A DNA stretch of 64,000 nucleotides. Source: Solea solea. Its lineage: Eukaryota; Chordata; Actinopteri; Pleuronectiformes; Soleidae. Location of the stretch: NCBI RefSeq assembly GCF_958295425.1, contig NC_081150.1, positions 4,277,001 through 4,341,000 of the forward strand. Direction: 5' to 3'. Each line of letters starts with the position of its first letter. Position 1 is the first letter of the stretch. A model generated the notes under the pieces. The model was given only the letters and a program-made list of their open reading frames with translations. It made no database searches and was not told where the DNA came from. Shown piece after piece: positions 47,409-58,112 of this stretch. Both the position numbers and the translations under genes were made by a program.

Positions 47409-48112
47409 GGCCCCCTGCTGTAAAGCCTTCTTATTAAGCTATGCTTATTAGCCCAGTTTCCACTAATGAGCCAAACAGGGACACTTAGGGCTGCGTTGAC
47501 TCTTTATCTGTGTCACTAAATTTCCCTCAAGGCAAAATTTAATGATTATGTTTGCCTCTTGCTGCCAGCAGATATAATTTGTCACTTGGGCTATAGTCTC
47601 AGATAAACACACTGTTTTCTGTTGTCGCACAGATTTTCAGCTGCCCGCTCACACACTGCACACATGTTGTTTTTTGTGTGTTTTTGCTGAACACACGTCC
47701 AAGATGCTTTAGTTTATTTGCTTTAATGGCAGAATTGCTCCACATGGTGGCACTGCAGCATCACAGCGGGACATGTCTGGCATGACGGACTGTCTATATA
47801 GCAGTTTGCTGCCTGCTGGGTATTCCATATAGGGCTTGTTGTTTAATTAGAAGCTGTGTTGACACGGTGAGATTAGGCTCATAATATTTAATGAGCACTT
47901 TGACATTTCTTAGACTCACTTGCTGTGTTGAAGTAAAAGTTCACCAACAATCCAGACATTTTCTCTGACATTTTTATGACTTTTGTGATAAATGATAAAG
48001 CAGGCGCTTGCTCTGTATTATATCGCTCCTGGTTCCGTCGTATAAAACAATACTGTGTTCATAGGATTTTACTTTGTGAAGCACATTATGATGGAAAACC
48101 TCAATGTGCACC

Positions 48113-49105
48113 GTAAAGGTCCAGTGTGTAAGAATTAGTGACATCTAAAGGTGAGAGTGTAAGAAACAGAAGAGCATCAGTGTACTTTGAATTAGATCCC
48201 TGCGTTGGAGCCTGAGGGGCCCGACAGCTCGAGGGCCGGGCTTCATTCCAATTACCACACCATTACCTCGGACTCTGATCGGACTCTGGCTTTTTTTTTT
48301 TCCACTGAGAAAAGATGTGTTTGTGTTTCAACTTCAACCAATTTAAACGGCGACAGCTCCCCCTCCCCCGCTCCCCCAGATACATCAATAATGTCATCAA
48401 TACAACATCAGTGAAGAAGTTTGGAGATGGCGAAATTAATACAATAGAGAACTAGAGGGGAAAGGCTAATAATCTATTTAACAACCCAAAAAATGCTTCA
48501 AACACTTTTCTAAATAAACTTAATATTGAAGGAAATTAAATATACCTACTTAATTTAAAGTGTCCTGATAAGGTCAGAGGTCTTTGACTGCACCTGTGCA
48601 TCAAGTCTCAGTCATTAAGTTAAATAAATGAATTGCCTATTTAACTTAATCCGTTATATCATACCGCGCTGAAACCCCCCCATTAACTTATTTTAATGTG
48701 TGCAATATGAACAGCCTACATGTTGTAATGGGAAGTTGAGAAAAATAAAAAATAAAAGTCAAGCTTGACTTGGTTTCGGGCCTGAAATTCTGAAAACCCA
48801 AAACCTGGCTCCACCCCCTAACCCTAGCGCTGCACTCAGGCCTCGAGGCCACTACTTTGATTAGCACATAACAAACTGAATAACACATGTGCTCTTTCCA
48901 CTCTTGGATTCTCCCACTCTTCTTTGTTGGTTTAGGCATCAGGTTTATGTGTGTACAGTCATTCTTTGTCATTTTGTGTCGTAAGAACTATGATGACCTC
49001 TGTTAGTACGCGATTAAACACAGTCGTACAAAAATACTTATAGGTAGTATATAACAATTCTGTCAATAAACCCTCCTGAATGTTACACACTGTACACACA
49101 CTTTA
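48113..49105. mobile_element. Candidate element with inverted ends of the AAAGGTCCA family
   Basis: The left end reads AAAGGTCCAGTGTGTAAGAA. In reverse complement the right end (about 49060-49105) reads TACAGTGTGTAACATTC and then AGGAGGGTTTATTGACAG, which resembles the copy at 15026. The two ends face each other about 1 kb apart. The interior is not recognised, so this could also be two independent fragments. Confidence 0.35.
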
Positions 49106-50127
49106 AAACTGGAGCAAAATGTAAGTATACACCAGTTGCATAACTGTTCAAAATCCATGTTGACCAGAGTTTATTAAAGGGGGGGAGTGTATGCACGAAC
49201 CTAACATGTCCATGAAGCACACACACACACACACTACTGGTGAAATTCTAAGAAACTAAAAGCGCGCCGCCATTGTTTGCTTGGAGCTCAACCCACAGGT
49301 CAAAAGCTCAGTACCATAGATCGATGCACTTTCAACAGTACCACCACCCCCGCAGCTGAGGAGCTGGATTTTGGTGTTGTCTCTAAATCAGGCCGAACTA
49401 GGACTGCAAGACAAGAGGCAGTGATGTCAGTAATGTGGAGTTTTATGTTGCCAGCACTGCTTTAAGTGTTTATGGCAGAGAAACTGTTCCAGCCAAGCGT
49501 CTGAGAAAGCAATGAGTGGTCAAGCTGCAGCAGTTTCACGTACTAGCTCTAAATACACCCTTGACCTGTTAACTTTACTGTGACCTGAACACCAGAACCA
49601 CTGCTGAGCCTGATGTCCAACAGTAGCTGAAGCACTCTATATTTATTCCAGTCCCCTGACCTGGTACCAGACCCATGCTGGTCTGAGAGTGGGAACCAGG
49701 CACTGGAGGCCCTGCAGCTCACAGCCAACGCCAGTGTGGACACCACCATCATACCTGCTCTCGCAGATCTGCAACATAATGGAGGAGTGGAGGTGGAAGC
49801 GGTGGAAATCTGGGGTGAATGCACACTCTCCCACACCAATGTTCCGAGAAGAAAAGCTGTGTTTTTAGCCTACGGGGACAAAGGAGCTGCCGGTCTACTG
49901 CTGTTGTGTTCGATTAGTTTGTGTCGCTTAGGGAAATCTGAACAATGGATTTCAAACACCAAAGTCATAAAATAACATTTTTGAACTCAATGGTGAATGC
50001 AGAACTTACGTCAATAAATCCTGTTTGTTATGATGTAAAATCACAAATTTTTAGAGTAGTAGTGAGGGTTTTGCAAAACAACACAAGCTTTAGTTTCCAT
50101 TCAGAAAAGGCTGTCTAACATCAAGAT

Positions 50128-50262
50128 AAATGCCCCTTTTACACCTGTAATTAAAATGCCTTTACTGTGATCGGATTGCAGTCGGATAGCGCCTGACCAC
50201 TTGTAAGTACAGGTGTAAATACACCCGGATGGTACATTGTGACGACATTGAACACAAGTGTA
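50128..50262. repeat. Short inverted-repeat element (TTTACACCTG type)
   Basis: CCCTTTTACACCTGTAATTA opens the segment, and AAGTACAGGTGTAAATACAC and AAGTGTAAATGC occur in reverse sense. ATCGGATTGCAGTCGGAT forms an inner imperfect palindrome. This is consistent with a foldback MITE. Confidence 0.4.
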
Positions 50263-50309
50263 AATGCAATAAGTCTCAGACGAGTTTCTGCTCCACCCAC
50301 AACATCTAA

Positions 50310-50770
50310 GTTCATTTGCTCGGAAAGTCCGGTTCATTTGGGCAACCGAACTCTGATTGATGCAAACTATCAGAGTTCAATGAAGCAGACTCTGGTCCGC
50401 CTTAAAACATAGTTCCTTGTTCCTTTGCTTTAAGTGAACCAAATGCAAGAAGCGGACGACAACGCAGGGCATTGTGGGTACAGCACAGCCAAAACATACA
50501 CGCTTGTAAGACGATAGCCGGGAGAAATGGCTGAGTCCATTGTAGCAGCGTATAATGTGTAGTATGTTCACATAAAACGATGGTGGAAACAGAAGTTGCC
50601 CTGCATTAACCAACAGATGAGCCAGTTTTCTTGTGTCATTGTTGTCTTTTCTTCTCCTTCAGTAATTCATGATGCAGCGCTGCCTCAGGCGAGGAGGGGG
50701 TTTGGTTTGTTTCACTAAAGTTCCGTGTGAAAGCAAACTCGGACCGGCTGAATGTTGCAACCCCCAATCG
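50310..50770. repeat. Candidate interspersed repeat (GTCCGGTTC / GGACCGGC ends)
   Basis: GGAAAGTCCGGTTCATTTGG near the left and AAGCAAACTCGGACCGGC near the right form roughly inverted borders. Between them are CAGGGCATTGTGGGTA and GATAGCCGGGAGAAATGGCT, which I associate with a fish repeat but cannot classify. Confidence 0.35.
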
Positions 50771-52557
50771 TGCCGAGTCTGGCGGACAATTAAGAGAGAA
50801 AATGACCGACAGTAAGTGAGTACGTTATCTCATCATAGAAAATGCATTGTCTGGTGTAAAGGAGGCCAAAGTGACAAACATAGTAGATATCACCTGCTTT
50901 TCCTTGTGTCCCCACTGGCAGAGCAAGCATCTTGTTTCTCAGGCTGGCTTTTGTGCAGTCAGTAAAAGCCTGAACTACCACTTTAAAGGAATAAACATTT
51001 AATGTGAACAGACAGACATATAGTCAAACAAACAACTCTAAAAGTGGAAAGATGAAGGAAAATGAATTTCAGCGAAATTAGGAGGGTTCGCTCACAATGC
51101 ATCACCACCCACTGCACAGCATATTAGAGATCAGCTTTTTTCATAAGCTCTTGTCTTTTATGGAGAGGAGATGCTCACTTCTGACAGCTGGGAGCAACAT
51201 ATTCACACAGCAGGTGCTTTTTTATGCGCGTATAACCTCGCTCTTTTCCAATTTGTATTCATAATTCATCTGTAACCTGTTCCTTTTCTTAATGACAAAC
51301 AAATCAGAGTCCAATGAGGTGCAAACTATCCCCCACTCTGCTGTTTTCAGAAATAGTTTTGTCTTTAACTTTTTGGTTTTTTTTAATCATGCAAGGGAAA
51401 AAACATACAACAAAAAGCAGAGATAGAGGAGTTATACACATGTCGCTTTTTCTTCTGAAAATGAACACAAAGTCCAAAATGGAGTAAAGTTTGTACTTTT
51501 GATTGATATTTGCCCAACACTGGTTAGGTAATAGTATGCCCCATATGAGTGTAGGGGAGTGGACCTGTGTGGTTTACAGTATGTGGCCTTTACATGGTGC
51601 GTTTGCTTATCTGTGAGTGTACACTTTATTGATCCATGTCGCAGAGCAACACGCTGACACCGGTGCCCTGCAGTCACTTTCAGTCTGTTGTTTGGGAGCA
51701 CGATGAATGATGCTGAGTAGGTTCTCAGTCAGCAATAATTACTGCTCTCTATACATCAGTGAGTCAAAGCCTGCAGTCTGGATCACACAAGTTGTAACAA
51801 GACAGCTCAGAGCAAATCCATTAACGCAGATTGTTTTCACAGGCAGGCAGAAATTTCTATCCCTAAGTTCCAACTCAGGAAATCCCACAGTTTGGAAAGT
51901 CTCCTGAGGTCTCATCACTTTTCCCAGACTCGGTCGACTTCTCTGGAACATCATCAAAATATATTTGTCTTTGTCACAGTGGGATACTCCCTGCCCTGGT
52001 ATAAGCATTTGGCTGAGACCCCTGAGAAACATATGACACATAAACTCTCATCGATAACGTGCAATAAAAACGCCAAAATACACTTTCTCCTCATCTCTCT
52101 TTGTTTTATGTGCGGGCCGGTTCTTTTTATTCTTTCTGTCTGTCACCACTCCTCAGGCTGCTCATGTGGTCAAGTGGCTGGAGACAGAAGTCTTCAAATC
52201 CAACATGATATAGATCATGCTGGACTCGTGATATACGACCACCTCACGGGACTTGTCCTGATCTGAGGGAACATTGTTGATCCAACATATGTCTGGAATT
52301 CAGTGAAAATCAAACACCATTTTGTTTGTCAAAAAAGAAAAATGAACAAGACGTGATACCCAGGTGGACAATCCCGTCCCTCTGGTGCTCTTCAGTTTGG
52401 ACAAAATCTAGTTGAGAACAATTGAGGCACTCAAGAGAAAGAGATGAGATAAAAACATGTCAATGTGTTCCTGCCTTCAAAGCCTGCATCAGGGGAAACC
52501 ATAGACTGTGGAGTACAAAGGGATGTAGTCTTCCGAAAGTGGGACAAAAATAATAGT

Positions 52558-52774
52558 TAGCCACCAGGGGGCGACTCCACTGGTTTGCAAAAAGAACTCT
52601 TTGGGAAAATGAGCCTACTTGTGGAGTTAATGGTCTCATTTGCTGAAATGATGTCCCCATTTAGAGGCAAATAGACAATAAAGCCCCGCACATATAAGTG
52701 GACACTGGTGGTACCAATCAGTGCCTTGTTGCAAGGTGACATCTGCAAATTTACTGTTTCAAAAACTGACATGG
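52558..52774 (+). mobile_element. Repeat family X, copy 1
   Basis: Begins CCACCAGGGGGCGACTCCAC, continues through TAATGGTCT, CCCATTTAGAGGCAAATAGA and ACATATAAGTGGACACTGG, and ends CAAAAACTGACATGG. The same ordered blocks recur at 53783-53976, and in reverse at 54430-54882. Confidence 0.6.
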
Positions 52775-53353
52775 AAAATCGCACATCAAGATACTTTTAT
52801 AATAAGTCTGTGAAGCAAACATGAACCCTGTTGTATCCCCTGTGGTCGCAAGATACATTGTGTTCAACAGTAAAAAAAAATCCACATACACAAACGAAAT
52901 GACTCCCTAACATTTCACAGCACATTTGGTTGTTGTTTGTAGAATCTGTTTTTGTTGTTGTTGTTGTTTCATTTGCAGCTTTATTTTTAAACTGTTGATG
53001 CATCATCTGAAGTAACTGGGAATTGGAGCTCTTAGTGAAAACAGCAGCCAACCTGCACCGTCTCCTCCCCTGCTCTTTGAGAGATGCATAGACAATTCCT
53101 TTATTATGTGTTCATGACAAAATGCATTTAAATTGCAGTGATTCATCCTCGCAAATGAATCTCTGTGACTCATTCACAAGCATAAAACATGTCCTCCATT
53201 ACAAAGGCATTTTCTCTTCTGTCATTTCTTTTGCTCTTTGTAGCTGTTCCCTCGCTGCAGCAACGTATCTGTTTTCTCCTATATTTATCATCTTGGGCAA
53301 TTATTGGAAATCACTTTCTGGGAACATAAAAGATAATTTGCCAACACACATTC

Positions 53354-53371
53354 ACACACACACACACAGGT
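53354..53371 (+). repeat. (CA)n microsatellite
   Basis: A short dinucleotide run next to the TAACC-rich repeat. Confidence 0.7.
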
Positions 53372-53383
53372 TTGCACGGCATT

Positions 53384-53520
53384 CGTAGTGAGGACACTCA
53401 TAGACATAATGTATAACCCCTTACCCTAACCGTAACCATCACAACTAAATGCCTAACCCTTACCGTAACCTAAACCCAACTCTAACTCACACACACACAT
53501 ATACACTTTTTTCTAGCGGG
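53384..53520 (+). repeat. TAACC-rich (telomere-like) repeat, copy 1
   Basis: GTAGTGAGGACACTCATAGA is followed by degenerate CCCTAACC, CGTAACC and CCTAACCC units. The end of the window (63895-64000) carries a relative with the same GTAGTGAGGAC opening. Confidence 0.5.
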
Positions 53521-53652
53521 CTTTTTGCTAGACCTTTTTTTCAACCTCAACATATGTGAGCGAGCCCTTTAGAGAAGGAGGTGATTAAAGATGATAAATA
53601 GAAAATAGTTTGACGGATATGAAAACAGTTTTTTATTTTTCAATATTTACAC

Positions 53653-54373
53653 CAGTGGTTCTCAAAGTGGGGTCCAGAAACCTCTGGGGGTCAACAACCC
53701 AAGAGTAAATTATAAAGCAATCCTTAATTGTGGAGATTTTCAGACTTCTGGATTCTTTTCAGTTTTAACATTTCCCAGAGGGGTTAATGGTCTGAAATGC
53801 TACTCTCAGGTTTAGGCTATAGGTGTAAATGACATTCCCATTTATAGGAAAGTGAATAAAGCACTTTATAGTCACATATGAGTGGATTCCAGTGTGACTG
53901 ACACTTGTTTTGTGCAGTTGGCGCTTATAGATGCAGGCGACAGCTATGATCTTCTGCCCTCAAAAAACTGACATGGCGCCAGTCAAACCACAAATTAGGA
54001 CACTTCACAACAGGCGTATGTTTTTCAACCGGAAGTCTACATGTTCATTTTTATATACAGTCTATGAGCAAGATGGAGCTGGGGGAGAATGTGTGACCAT
54101 TTGTACTGATGGTGCGTCAGCAGTACGAGTCAGTTTACTGCACTCTGTCAGCCTAAAGGTTATTGATGAGTTCTGTATGCTGCGTCGACAAGCATCCAAA
54201 GACAAGGAATCAGATCTTCACTCTGTTTTGAACACAGCTGAAGACAGTGACAGGACACACTACATAAGGGCAGTCAGCATACCCTTAATTAATTGGAGAA
54301 AGTATTATGAAGGGAGTCTTTGGAAATTCCTTTCCTCTTTAAAGAGTCGCGGGCCTCGGTTTGAGAACCCCAG
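53653..54373 (+). mobile_element. hAT transposon remnant with terminal repeats and target-site duplication
   Basis: The left end is CAGTGGTTCTCAA and the right end TTGAGAACCCCAG, a 13-bp inverted pair with two mismatches. The flanks are ATTTACAC (53645-53652) and CTTTACAC (54374-54381), an 8-bp target-site duplication with one mismatch, as hAT elements make. The right half keeps an open frame containing VTICTDGASA, the core of the hAT/ZBED-type transposase. Most of the transposase is missing, and a copy of repeat family X occupies about 53783-53976. Confidence 0.8.
53783..53976 (+). mobile_element. Repeat family X, copy 2, nested in the hAT element
   Basis: Shares TTAATGGTCT, CCCATTTATAGGAAAGTGAA, CACATATGAGTGGA and AAAAACTGACATGG with the copy at 52558-52774, in the same order, and lies inside the hAT remnant. 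Its left limit may be slightly earlier, and a further family-like segment may extend to about 54065. Confidence 0.55.
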
Positions 54374-54429
54374 CTTTACACAATTATTTCTGAACAAGCA
54401 TTTCTAAGCAACACAGACCTGGTATTAAA

Positions 54430-54882
54430 GTGGACACACTCTTATATACACCTATTTTTTTAAACCAGAAGCTAGTATTTTTCTCTTAAATGGGAACATC
54501 CTTTATAAAAAATCATGTTCTATTGAAGAAGACCTACAACTAGTGATTGAGGGCATTTAGTCTTCAGGAAAATGTTTACTGATGTTATAAATCAATGTTT
54601 CCCAATGGGGAGCCACTGCCCTGCATGTTTTAGATGTTTTCCTGCTCCAACACACCTGATTCATATATTCAGCTCGTTATTAAGCTGACAACAACCTGCT
54701 CATTTGAATCAGGTGTGTTGAAACAGAGAAACATCTAAAAACATGCAGCACAGGAGTCCTTGAGGACCAGGACCAGGACCAGGATAGGGAAACACTGTTC
54801 TAAATCAAGTAAGAGAGACTGTTTTTCCACAGACTTCCATTCAAATGAAGCACTTTTGTGCAACCAATGGTGGCTAATCAAT
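54430..54882 (-). mobile_element. Repeat family X, copy 3, split by a hAT MITE
   Basis: In reverse complement the right part reads TAGCCACCATTGGTTGCACA, matching the opening of copy 1. The left part contains TTCCCATTTAAGAGAAAA. The 205-bp MITE at 54593-54797 interrupts it. Confidence 0.5.
54593..54797. mobile_element. 205-bp palindromic hAT-type MITE
   Basis: The ends CAATGTTTCCC and GGGAAACACTG are inverted. The arms pair along most of their length, for example CATGTTTTAGATGTTT with AACATCTAAAAACATG, and ACACACCTGATTC with GAATCAGGTGTGT. The flanks are TTATAAAT (54585-54592) and TTCTAAAT (54798-54805), an 8-bp target-site duplication with one mismatch. It has no coding capacity. Confidence 0.85.
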
Positions 54883-55508
54883 TAAGTTTTATTTCCTGGT
54901 TAGACTCACCCTGCAAACTGGAAAACCACATCCACTTTTTATATACTAAACAGATATTATAAATGGGGTTTGGGACCGTTTGAAAGTGTGAAAACCAGAT
55001 TATTATTATACTATTGTTAGCAATAATGGCAGCATTAATATTTTTTTTATCATTTTGATATTAAAATGAACTTCAGAGTGTAATGATGATGGAAAAATTA
55101 CATCATCCTGCACTTGTAATCATACCTGAAGATGACTTTTTAACTTTGATGTTGCTACTTTAGAAAAGGCAAAGGCATTTGATGTTTCAGAACAGACTTC
55201 AAGTGAAACTGAAGAAAAATACACAAACTAAAATGAGGGTCAGCCGTGTCTCCTTGAATCCTGACAAACCTGCAATTCCTGCTGCATTGCTTAATTTCTT
55301 TAAACATGTGATGACTTCTGTGAGCACGAGAGCATGTGATGCAACACATTGCAAAACAGACACACTTACAGTTTGTTTAAAGCACACCATTAAGTCACTG
55401 GAGGTTCTTTATGCTGTGCAATGTGACTTCTGTTGCATCAGTGGAGATAGTCCGACCTTATATCTCTGAGTCCTGATCAGACATCAGGACACCAGAGGCA
55501 CTGGTCCT

Positions 55509-55523
55509 GGTTAATTTTTGACC
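55509..55523 (+). promoter_or_regulatory. HNF1-like site upstream of the serpin
   Basis: GGTTAATTTTTGACC agrees with the HNF1 consensus GGTTAATNATTAACC at all but two fixed positions. It lies 30 bp upstream of the TATA box. Mammalian SERPINA1 is driven in liver by HNF1 close to the promoter. Confidence 0.55.
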
Positions 55524-55552
55524 AACTTGTCTGTTGACTCTCAGAGTCGGAG

Positions 55553-55559
55553 TATAAAA
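55553..55559 (+). promoter_or_regulatory. TATA box of the serpin gene
   Basis: TATAAAA is followed about 50 bp later by a consensus donor (GAAA|GTAAGT at 55606/55607). This defines a short untranslated first exon of roughly 55583-55606. Confidence 0.7.
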
Positions 55560-55894
55560 TGGGGAGGTTTCTGTCAAACCCTTCGGCAGCACAGAGGACC
55601 TTGAAAGTAAGTGAAGCACTTTTAAATCTGTTTTTTAGATGACTGCTTATCATTGGACACGTTAAATTACAATTATCACTAAACTTGATTTATGGAGGTG
55701 AAGCTTTAAATACCCAGTAACCAAATATATCATGGTTTGAGATTTTGATTATTTCTCTGTTGACGTGTATTGATATTTTAACAAAAAGTAGTGTTTTATA
55801 TTATTAAATACTTTTATTCATTAATATTTGTGACCTAGAGTTACCGACTGTTATTAAACCTAACTTACTTGGTTTGATTTGGCAGGCTGTTACG

Positions 55895-57299
55895 ATGCGT
55901 GGTATCTTTGCTAGGTGTGCTCTTGCAGCACTGCTGCTGGCTGTGACTTTAGCACACAACCACCACCAGGAACACAGTCATGACCACGACCACACTCATG
56001 ACCACACTCATGACCACAGTGCTGACAACGGCCTGACTTGCCACAAGCTGGCCAATCCTCATGCCGACTTCGGCTTTGCCCTCTACAAAAGCCTGAATGC
56101 CAATGCTGCGTCTGGTAAGAACATCTTCTTCTCACCACTGGGCATCGCCACCGCCCTGTCCATGATGTCAACAGGAGCCCATGGTACGACGCAGAGTCAG
56201 CTCTTCTCCACCTTGGGCTACAGCAGTTACAGCCAGGACCAGATCAACAAAGCCTATCACCACCTCTTAAGCATGCTCGGTGAAGCCAAGGAGTATCAGC
56301 AGTTGGATGTCGGCAATGCTGTTGCAGTGCGCGATGGTTTCAATCCTCTGCAGAGTTTCCTCCTAAATGCTGTACACTACTACAAGGGTGCGAGCTTCAA
56401 CGTTGACTTCACAAAAGTCGAAGAGGCTACAGCTGAGATCAACCGATACATTGCCGTTAAGACACAGGACAAGATTAAAGATATGGTCAAGGACTTGGAC
56501 CCTGACATGGCCATGGTGCTGATCAACTATGTCTTCTTCAGAGGTAGGACATGCGCACACACACAAGCACAGAGACACTACATCTGTATAAGCTCAGAAC
56601 CACAGAACCACTTGCATGTGAAATAAATCCGTCAGAGTTATATGAGAGAAGTTGCACCATTTTAAAACATGTTACCGCTACCATTTGAGCAGATGCACAC
56701 ACACGTCTACATTGCTTTCTTCTCTCCCCCTCCATCGCTGCATGATACAGGACAGTGGGAGAAACCTTTCAATCCAAACCAGACACACAAGACACACTTC
56801 CATGTGGACCAAACCACCAAGGTTGAGGTGGACATGATGAGAAGAACCGGACGCTACGACTTCTATCAGGACTACGACAACCACACCACCGTCATCAGGC
56901 TGCCCTACAAGGGGAACACCTCCATGTTGATTGTCCTACCTGATGAAGGCAAAATGAACGAGGTAGAGGGCTTCATCAACAAGGACTACGTCAGGCACTG
57001 GCACAACAAACTTGTCAAGAAGTAAGAGAGATAGTTGAACATGGTAGAATACTAGGAAGGGGGATACTAGATTTCATTTCCTTACAACGTTTTGACTTGA
57101 CTAGCTGCAAACCAACTGTGTGTTCTTTTTCCCAGCTCTCTGAGTCTGCACCTGCCAAAGTTTTCTATCAAAGCTGATGCCTCTCTGGGTAAAACTCTTA
57201 ATGAATTAGGAATCACTGAAGCCTTCTCTGACCAAGCTGATTTCTCCGGCATATCCACAGAGGTCAAACTCAAACTGTCAAAGGTAGGATCAGCAAATA

Positions 57300-57355
<56 letters not shown>

Positions 57356-57597
57356 GTTATCTGCACTATCTTGACATTGACTCCATCCTGCTGATTCCTC
57401 CACAGGTGTCTCACCAGGCTGTCCTCAGCGTGGATGAAACTGGAACAGAGGCAGCAGCTGGCACCACCTTAGAAATTATGCCCATGAGTCTGCCGGAGAC
57501 CGTGGAACTCAACAGGCCTTTCATGGTCTTCATCCTGGAGCATTCTACAAGGAGCATCCTCTTCATGGGCAAGATCAACAACCCCACATCCACGTAA
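55895..57597 (+). CDS. serpina1: Alpha-1-antitrypsin-like secreted serpin
   Basis: Plasma serine-protease inhibitor of serpin clade A. Exons: 55895-56543, 56751-57021, 57136-57283 and 57406-57597. An untranslated first exon near 55583-55606 precedes them. The sum is 419 residues (human alpha-1-antitrypsin 418). The coding-exon number and the SLSLHLPKFSI start of exon 4 agree with SERPINA1. Residues 1-20 are a hydrophobic signal peptide. A histidine-rich stretch follows (11 His in 21 residues), which human antitrypsin lacks. The serpin body starts near NPHADFGFALYKSL. The reactive loop GTEAAAGTTLEIMPMS has an inhibitory small-residue hinge and the same length as human. P1-P1' is Met383-Ser384, predicting elastase-type targets. 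The GT repeat at 57304 is intronic. The exact paralogue (serpina1 or a teleost duplicate) is not certain. Confidence 0.92.
57304..57352 (+). repeat. (GT)n microsatellite
   Basis: About 24 perfect GT units in the last serpin intron, 50 bp before the acceptor. Confidence 0.95.
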
Positions 57598-57916
57598 AGT
57601 TGCTTTTGAAGCGAACGCTGAGTTTATCACGTTTTCACTCTGCAGTGAGTTTCAGTCGCCTCTGAACATTCTCTTATTTGTACTTCCGCATTTAAAAAGC
57701 ACTGTTGCAGTGACATTAGAAGAACTGGTGAGATAATGAATGAAATCTACTATGTAGTAAAATATGTGTCTGGTGATACATTTACTACCCACTAATCTCT
57801 GAACCTGGCAAGGTGAAAAGTGTCTAATTACAATCTAATACATTGTTTCCATCAGATTGTTGGACTGTAACACACTGAGCCATTCGTTTTATTGTGGTGT
57901 TGCTGTTTCAACATGA

Positions 57917-57922
57917 AATAAA
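57917..57922 (+). terminator. Serpin polyadenylation signal
   Basis: AATAAA lies 320 bp after the serpin stop codon. Confidence 0.65.
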
Positions 57923-57969
57923 GTCTTGTCATGAACAACTGGCATGTTTTGATGTATTTACATTTGCTC

Positions 57970-57971
<2 letters not shown>

Positions 57972-58030
<59 letters not shown>

Positions 58031-58035
58031 GTTAT
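57972..58035 (+). repeat. (TTA)n microsatellite
   Basis: About 20 TTA units ending in GTTATT. It creates spurious poly-Leu, poly-Tyr and poly-Asn frames. Confidence 0.95.
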
Positions 58036-58041
58036 TTAAGT

Positions 58042-58112
58042 GTTTGCGTCTTCTCCTTGTGTGTCTGGGTTTTTTCGGAGTACTCCGTTTTCCTGCCGCA
58101 CGTTTTGAGCTC
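58042..58112 (+). mobile_element. Middle part of the tRNA-derived SINE (fragment 3)
   Basis: GTGTTTGCGTCTTCTCCTTG, then TGTGTCTGGGTTTTTTCGGA and GTACTCCGTTTTCCTGCCGC. This resembles the body of a SINE I know from teleosts, whose head and tails occur elsewhere in the window. Confidence 0.5.

Larger units (their letters stand above)
47409..55508. other. Repeat-rich intergenic spacer, clmn to serpin
   Basis: Eight kilobases without a supported host gene. The first few hundred bases are probably clmn 3' UTR. The rest is a patchwork of DNA-transposon remnants described in separate entries. The unassigned part includes 49277-49975, whose open frames match nothing I recognise. Confidence 0.6.

Noticed and set aside
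53931..54407. 158-codon open frame as a novel gene
   Set aside because: It lies within a hAT remnant with TIRs and target-site duplication, crosses an inserted repeat, and reads out of the element into flanking DNA.
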